Below are positions 58,009-64,000 of a stretch of DNA of 64,000 bases, piece after piece; the first letter of the stretch is position 1; each line of letters begins with the position of its first letter. The DNA comes from Bisporella sp. PMI_857. Taxonomy: Eukaryota > Ascomycota > Leotiomycetes > Helotiales > Helotiaceae. The notes below the pieces were generated by a model. That model had not been told where the DNA came from and ran no database searches. It saw nothing but the letters and a program-made list of their open reading frames with translations. Made by a program: the position numbers and the translations under genes. The stretch covers positions 62,001 through 126,000 of the forward strand of contig JAJSPD010000065.1 in assembly GCA_021307315.1 (NCBI GenBank), given 5' to 3'.

Positions 58009-58695
58009 TCTGGAGGGAATTGCCGGAGGGATTTAGTTGGAGTTGGGAGACGAATTTATATTGTGTGAGGGGAAAGTGGGGTGAGGGGATGAGATGGGTA
58101 ATTTTGTGAAGCTATACTTCTTATATTTGAACGCCCTGTCAGATACACTCGAGTGAGCTGTCGAGCTTGATTGTGGTCAGAAGAAGGGCGTAGGAGCCTA
58201 GCAACGACGATGTGTATGAAAAGTATAAGATATCAAACCCACCACTGCAATCAGGATTTACATGTGTCACTCAAACGTAACATTCATCCGGAGTAGGATG
58301 TTCGTCGCGTATTCAATAAGATGGCGTCGAATCGGAAAGACATCCATCCGCTCTTTGAGGATGGTGATACGCGTGATCCCGTGACTACTCTACAGGTGGG
58401 CGATATTGTGGAGACCCGTCCCAGAATTTAGCGAAGAAGAGGAAAGGCGCTACTTGTTGCATGTTCTGTTTGTCTAACAAAGCCTTCCACATCCACATAC
58501 ATGATCGGATAGTTCGAGAATCGGATAGTTCGAGAATCGTAATTGCCGCTCGAACTGAATTATAGAAGCCGTGCTTATCTTGACCGCCTGCTGCATAGGG
58601 ACATAACATCACTTATTTTCTGTGCCGCTGTGGATTCCATGAACTGTCCTGTGGCATACGAAGTAGACAGTTCCAAAATGCAGTTGGCAGATCCT
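58009..58695. other. Intergenic region
   Basis: 687 bp between the GFA-family gene and the HET gene. A 16-bp unit, TCGGATAGTTCGAGAA, occurs twice in tandem at 58505-58536. No gene is recognised. Confidence 0.5.
58505..58536. repeat. Tandem duplication of a 16-bp unit
   Basis: TCGGATAGTTCGAGAA is repeated exactly twice with no spacer. Probably slippage. Confidence 0.9.
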
Positions 58696-60096
58696 TCAAC
58701 TCTTTTTAGGTTCTACATCTTCTACCCAACTATCCATCTCCTCTGGGACTTCCAGTAATCTTTTCCACATATATTCCGTAACTCCCAAATATCTTTTTAT
58801 ATTATCCAATCCCTGAATATTCACTTTACCAGAACTATCAAACAGTTCAACTTCTCCAAATCTTACCACTTTTGGAGAAAAAGGGTTCAGTGCTGATGCA
58901 CAGCGATTAAGCCAGGCAATCACATCAAACATCAAAACGGCTCCTCTTCCTCTAATGACGCATTTACCATGACGATTATGCGAACTTTGTGTCCAGATAG
59001 AAATTCCATCTTCATAGCTGAAGTCAACCCTGAGTCCCATTCTAGGATTGAGATCTATGTTAAAGGTTCGAACTACCGCTTCTATGTTCATCTGAGTATA
59101 CGTTGATTCATAAGAATGCTCATCAAGATGATGTTTGACTAGACGCTTGACCGCAGCCGACGTAGAACGAGAATAGTCAACAGGGACAGCCTCGCGACAG
59201 CAGGGTCTAACAAGGTTGCGGGTTGCAAAAATTTTATCACTGGGGTTCTGGCACGTTGCCATATAAAAATCTAATATGAGGTCCAGCGCATATTTTGAGG
59301 TTGTATTCATTTTTTCCATCTGCAAAAGCTTGAATGGCAACGACGCCATAACATAATTGTAGACTTCCCCATGGTATAATGGCTGGCTGTTATAAATGCA
59401 GCAAAGTTCATCCCATCTGATGACTAGAGGGCCACACCGGATAGACTTTTTCGAAGCCAGAACGACTTCCTGCATGATCCAAGCTCTGTACCAATATGAA
59501 CGAAGCAACAGAGCATAAACTCCCATCATCGTCCTATCAGACCAAAACTGTGATGGAATCTTTTTGGAATCGATGTTGTCGTCGGTATCTAGCTCATGGA
59601 GCCGACGAATCAATCTGAAAGTCTCAGCATCCGAAGGGAAATTATCGCCTAAATCTTCATGTTCTCTCCCAAGCCAGATAACAACATTTGCCGCCTGCCG
59701 ATAGATATCTCCCATGAATTGAACTTGGTGATTCCTCTCCTTGATGCTACTCTGATTAATGCATAAAGCATCAATCCAAATGGTCCTGGTCGTCTCTTCC
59801 CTCAAATAATGCAAAGCCCACCAAAGATTCTCACGAACTTGTCGAACCTCCCCATTGATACGAACCGAGAACGAGGCACCAGGTCCATTTTTGGGTCCCC
59901 ACTCGTATGATAAGGCTTCATAAACTGGATTTTCAGAAAGATTGGCCAGCACAAGCTCCCCTTCAATCAGGTCTTCAGTGGGCGAGGCATGCGCTTTCAA
60001 TTGATGAGACGAGGAAGGAAACAGTTTAAACAGACGGATTTGGAATTTGGAGCGGTCCAGAGAATTATAGAATGAGGCTGAAGCACGCTTCCGCAT
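58696..60096 (-). CDS. HET-domain protein (heterokaryon incompatibility type)
   Basis: A single frame of 466 aa. The N-terminal ~170 residues carry the HET domain: FQIRLFKLFPSSSHQLKAHA, then NPVYEALSYEWG, VRENLWWALHYLREETTRTI, WIDALCINQSSIKERNHQVQ and FMGDIYRQAANVVIWLGREH. The ALSYEWG, WIDALCIN-Q and V-V-W-LG blocks are the three hallmark motifs. The remaining ~290 residues are the usual variable C-terminal half, without a NACHT or ankyrin part. HET proteins mediate allorecognition and programmed cell death after fusion of unlike hyphae. The specific partner is unknown. No intron is needed, and the frame looks intact. Confidence 0.93.
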   Translation of the reverse strand: MRKRASASFYNSLDRSKFQIRLFKLFPSSSHQLKAHASPTEDLIEGELVLANLSENPVYEALSYEWGPKNGPGASFSVRINGEVRQVRENLWWALHYLREETTRTIWIDALCINQSSIKERNHQVQFMGDIYRQAANVVIWLGREHEDLGDNFPSDAETFRLIRRLHELDTDDNIDSKKIPSQFWSDRTMMGVYALLLRSYWYRAWIMQEVVLASKKSIRCGPLVIRWDELCCIYNSQPLYHGEVYNYVMASLPFKLLQMEKMNTTSKYALDLILDFYMATCQNPSDKIFATRNLVRPCCREAVPVDYSRSTSAAVKRLVKHHLDEHSYESTYTQMNIEAVVRTFNIDLNPRMGLRVDFSYEDGISIWTQSSHNRHGKCVIRGRGAVLMFDVIAWLNRCASALNPFSPKVVRFGEVELFDSSGKVNIQGLDNIKRYLGVTEYMWKRLLEVPEEMDSWVEDVEPKKS

Positions 60097-61211
60097 AGCG
60101 TTGTTCTGCTTGCAGAGACTCCGTATTGAAAGGAGGCGCGGGCAGGAAAGCTATGCAGTATCTCTGGCTCTTGCGCACCGCTGTGCTGTGCATTAAACCA
60201 ATGTCAAATATTCCTCAAAATAAAAGGACTATTGAAAGAGCGAAACGAATAATGACATTGTGTGAGGCTAGACAATAACTTTGTAGTCGCACCGGTGGGC
60301 ATCGAGCACAGCCTCATTTGTGTCACGTATTTACTGTTGCACCATAGGCTTGGCATTATCAACTTGGCGACCATCTATCTAGCCAACATCACAAGTTGTA
60401 GAGGGTCTCAAAGCTGAATCAAGATGAGAATAGGAGGCTTTACTAAATATGATGAAAGAATGACAATTCCGACGTCCGTGCCTTTTTATAACGGTTGGAT
60501 GACCTTGTATAAGATCGCACGAAACAACAATAGTCAACGCTGACTTCACAATAGTAGTAGTACTTTAGTCTGTCTAAATTTCCTCCTCTGTGGGCGCAAA
60601 GCAATAAATAGTTTTAAATAGATTAAATTTAACATTGGCTATAATTTTAGTTTATTGGGATTTTTGGAGGTTAGATCCGGAATGGTAGAAGTAAAATACG
60701 TTGAGGATCAAGGGCGAGCCTCTGGCCCATTCATGCAGCAAAATCAAGATCTCGATGTAAGACTGGATATACTTCATCGGCGATAACTCCCTAAAGCCTG
60801 CTTTTCCACATGTCCAATAGCAGCCAGAGCCATAGCGAAGCCACTGGGCCAGATTGTCCCACTTCTCATGACCTGGGTTAGTACTCTTAGCGCTCCTCAT
60901 TTGGAATCCTTATATTTTTAAGCCAATTAAAACTTCCGTACATCAGCTAACTTCGGCTTGGTGCTATTCTTAGTATTACAGAGCGTATAGCATCGTATTA
61001 GATTTTTATATTAACACTACGTATTTTATAGAAATCTTATACTAATAGTAGCGTAGTATCAAAAAGTCGATACCATACGTACTAACGCGCCGTATGCCAA
61101 GATACCGCAATACTCTCACTTTCACTGGTGATAGTGCCTCTATTTTAATAAATACTCCCCCTCGACCTTCACAGGCCCCCGGATATTATGATGGCCGCAG
61201 CTCTTCAGGCA
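60097..61211. other. A+T-rich intergenic region
   Basis: About 1.1 kb upstream of the HET gene and downstream of the kinase pseudogene. It is A+T-rich at 60600-61100. A possible small element lies at 60957-61101 (listed separately). A minus-strand frame at 60652-60900 is not recognised. Confidence 0.5.
60957..61101. mobile_element. Possible degraded MITE with CTTGG ends
   Basis: The left end CTTGGTGCTATTCTTAGTAT and the reverse complement of the right end (CTTGGCATACGGCGCGTTAG) share the first five bases. An inner block GTATAGCATCG also matches GTATGGTATCG. The interior is A+T-rich. There is no clear target duplication, so this is a weak call. Confidence 0.25.
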
Positions 61212-62713
61212 CTATTTATTGTCCTCGTATTCTTTCGTAAACCACTTGTGCTGTAGAACGCTCCGAATATCAATCCGCTCACTGGGTTGATACTTGAGCA
61301 TTCTCCCAAGCAAGTCTGCCAGGTCATCAACTTCCTCCTGGCACAGGATCCCGCCTTTCTTGTTAGACGAATCATTCCATGAATCCGCTTCACCAATCTC
61401 TTTTAAGTTGGCTTCTATTGTAACTCTATCCAGCATTCCGTCTCCCACTGGTTTCCCATCCCTATCAAAAAAGTCTTCTCTGCAGGTCCACTTACTCCAC
61501 CAAGGGTCTGGCATTTTTCCCAGAATCGTCACAATCTGTTGGGCTACCTCTTCTTCGTACCCGCCCATGAATGTCTCGAAAAGCTGATACCCGGCTCTGA
61601 TTTCGAAAATGGTGCAAGCCAAAGCCTAAATGTCTGTCTTGATGGATGCTACATGGTCAAAATGGCATTCCGGTGCGCAGTATGACGCTGGCGTACCAAG
61701 GCCATTTGTCGGGGGGGTTGAGAAGCGGAATGACTCTCCTAAATCAACAAGGTAGACAAACTTCTCCAGGTGATCGGGAACAAGTGTGGTGTAGTCTGTG
61801 GGGCAGATGACTGTCGGCGGAACACCAGGTTCTGTCGTAGGTGTCCCATCGCGGTACAAAACTGCCTCTTCGATGACATCTCCAAGTCTATGTTGTATGT
61901 CTTCGTTTGACCACTGCGATATATCCTTCACTTGGAAGAGAAGATTTGAAGGTCTAAAATCTGCTCAAGAATCTTAGCGTCCAACGCACTCTACACATAA
62001 GCAAGGTTCGCACCTCCATGGCCTAGACCACTCGAGTGGAGGAAAGCTAATGCCTCAGTAGCCTGCAGCTCAACAGTTCTGGCAGTCGTTCCACTCAGCC
62101 TCCTGGCCTTGGACGTCTTCATGACTTGTCTGATGCTAGGTCCAAATACCGGCAGGACTAGGCACAGATGGTGGTCATTTGGCCCGTTGAACCAAAAGTT
62201 ATCTAATAGGACCGGGATATGCCCCCTGCCAGGTTCTCCAAAAGACGAGGGTTAGCTCAGGATAAGTTGGAATATCTCCAGCTCCTTGTTTCGCTCAGAG
62301 GCTTCAGCGGCTGTGATCTTCAAAGCGACGTTTGATCCGGTCAACCGGTCTTCTGCAAGCCAAACTATTGCGAAGCCGCCATAGCCTAGCTTGTGGATGA
62401 TTTGGTACCTGTCGTTGTGGAATATGTCACCAATCTTTGTGGGGTGAAATCCTCCTGGTCTGTAGAGTTCGCGATCCTCAACTCCATTTAATAGTCCAAT
62501 ATGGAATTTGAGCATTGGCTCCGGCTGGGGTTTGGGCTGAGGATTCGGCTCCACGACTTTTTTTTCCCAAGGAAAGCGCGAGGTAAACGTAGAAAAAGAC
62601 TTTGACCACGACATCGATATCAGGCTGCCAGGTTGAAACGTGTGAGTCATGGTTGTAGAAGAGCTTGAAAGGGAAGAATAAGAATGACGCAGTGCGGGCT
62701 TCGAAGATGTCAA
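61212..62713 (-). pseudogene. SRPK-like protein kinase with two premature stops
   Basis: The coding parts run 62713-62014 and 61960-61212, with a 53-nt intron (62013-61961) that rebuilds LGHGDFRPSNLLF. Kinase features run in order: glycine loop LGYGGFAIVWLAEDRL, VALKI lysine, catalytic loop HGDFRPSNLLF, DFG-like VDLGES, APECHFD, and the large C-lobe insert and end motif (DLLGRMLKYQPSERIDIRSV). The arrangement resembles the fungal SRPK-like kinases, many of which are degenerate. Two in-frame stops interrupt it. TAA at 62254-62252 follows ELEIFQLILS, and TAG at 61628-61626 replaces the invariant Trp of the D-I-W-A-L-A motif. Everything else is open. Each stop is one transition from a sense codon (CAA to TAA would fit the first, TGG to TAG the second). 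The N terminus is Ser-rich, and the start at 62713 is the longest choice. Confidence 0.8.
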
Positions 62714-64000
62714 AACTAAGGTTGGCAGAGGTTGTCACACACGCGTTCTGAGGCCCGCACGAGCCACCACCTCCAAGATATGTTTGTGTTAAATGCATGT
62801 ATATATCCGTACTTCCACAAGTCAACAACGTTTCGCATCCTTCCTTTTACTACTAGCAGCATTCCCTGCCTGTATCATGTATTTTGAACTCTTGCCAGAC
62901 AAGAATGTATTGTAGGGCGGGCATCACGGTGGCGATTATTTCGCATTTGTAGCTGCTTTCGACTGGCAGGCGCCTTGTCGAAAGGAAGGTTGGCCGCAGA
63001 CCGACGGGTCACTCTCAGCTCCGCGGCATGGCTTTACATGGTATACACAGCCCCTACTAATGGTATATAGATTAGCTGTCCGGGCCAGAGGCTCAGACAG
63101 ATGGCCAAGTGAATACAAACGCTATCTAGCGCTGACTAGAGTCCTTGTGCTATTGGACGTTTCTCCACAGTCTATTGATCTCTGAACTAGTGAGGATGGG
63201 TTGCTGTGGCTCGAAAGAGAAGGGTGATGGATCCGCACTGACTCCTCACCCAACTGTCCTCCCAGCGCAAGTCCTCTGCAATTGGTAGTTATTGTGATCC
63301 GCCCGGGCGAAGATCTATTCAACGCGGAACAAAGGATCAACTCCAGGACCGTTGCCGAGAGGGCGGAGCTATGATAGGATCCAGGAGAGCTGCAATACGG
63401 TATATTCCTTAATTTACAAAATAGCAAAATTTACCACTTGCTGACTGCAAGCTATATAGCTCGGTTCCTCATGATACGACAAGAATCACTGGAGTGACAT
63501 TCTAAACGGACAGACATATCACGGCAGACTTTGGGCAATCAGGGTCTGATATGTGGACCCCGGCTCATGTATACACCACTGGACCACCAAATCCAGACTC
63601 GGCATTGCTTCGGCGGGCAGTGGGCCAATCCGGAGGCTTTCCTACCCATTCGCGGTGGCCATCATCGAGGCACTCCCAGAGGCATTCCCGAATATTAAGC
63701 ATATGCAGCAGAGGGTATTTCAGTCGAGACATATTGTAAACAATTGCTGTGATAGCGGTAGAGATTGACTGTACCACAGAGAAGTGTCAGAATAGTCATG
63801 TTTGTTTAGGCGATGCAGGATAGTGCAAGAATGTTATCGAGAAGCTATGTAACCTTTTTGTGGCGATTGTACCATTATTGCGTGCAATTTGGTGACTTAA
63901 CAAGTAGCAAACTTGACTTTGTAATGTCTCAAGTCTGGAGTCTTCATTACTTCACGTGCCATCCAGCTGCAATATTTATAGTATGGATAATGGTAGTATG
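62714..64000. other. Right-end region without a recognisable gene
   Basis: About 1.29 kb. Frames at 63122-63427 (minus) and 63551-63777 (both strands) have no domain, signal or splice evidence that I can see. Confidence 0.5.

Overview
The window looks like nuclear DNA of a filamentous ascomycete (Pezizomycotina). Genes sit on both strands, and nearly all carry short introns (about 45-130 nt) with GTRAGT-like donors and CTAAC/CTGAC-like branch sites. The families are typical of moulds: a HET-domain protein, PTH11/rhodopsin-type membrane proteins, a DUF7025 AAA ATPase, degenerate SRPK-like kinases, a P450 and a small secreted cysteine-rich protein. A Leotiomycete is plausible, but I cannot fix the class by eye. 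I found no rRNA, CRISPR array or convincing tRNA.

Layout. 0-8.3 kb is accessory: a DUF7708-type helical protein and a BCS1-like AAA ATPase transcribed head to head, then a short-chain dehydrogenase, with a small terminal-inverted-repeat element between the last two. At 10.3-11.8 kb is a seven-helix rhodopsin-like membrane protein. At 12.9-17.0 kb is a Na+/K+-type P-type ATPase gene of seven exons, split in exon 5 by a 475-bp AT-rich element with CAGT...ACTG ends and a TA target duplication. 19.5-26.8 kb is a housekeeping block: histone H4, TRAPP subunit Trs20, mitochondrial ribosomal protein L31, cap-binding protein Cbc2 and nucleoporin Nup82. The Trs20/L31 and Cbc2/Nup82 pairs are divergent.

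27.9-34.1 kb holds a six-exon cytochrome P450 and a disordered zinc-finger-like protein. At 35.3-36.8 kb is a wrecked protein-kinase gene whose N-lobe and catalytic core lie inverted beside a forward C-lobe and transmembrane tail. 36.8-42.1 kb is gene-poor. 42.2-58.0 kb is again mostly ordinary and conserved: an uncharacterised nuclear-looking protein, Iwr1, an AMPK-type glycogen-binding-domain protein with a C-terminal membrane anchor, a small secreted cysteine-rich protein, a G+C-rich intronless luciferase-like monooxygenase, a 661-aa disordered protein and a GFA-family zinc protein. 58.7-62.7 kb holds a HET protein and an SRPK-like kinase pseudogene with two premature stops. The last 1.3 kb carries nothing I can name.

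The most interesting signals are the clean transposon-type disruption of the ATPase, a second smaller element with related ends, the scrambled kinase, the probable recent kinase pseudogene, the secreted protein with a homopolymer-loaded intron, and the compositionally distinct monooxygenase. Apart from the divergent pairs I see no operon-like or cluster logic. Exon limits were deduced by hand from splice consensus and frame. Most multi-exon models close exactly in frame, which is the main support for them.
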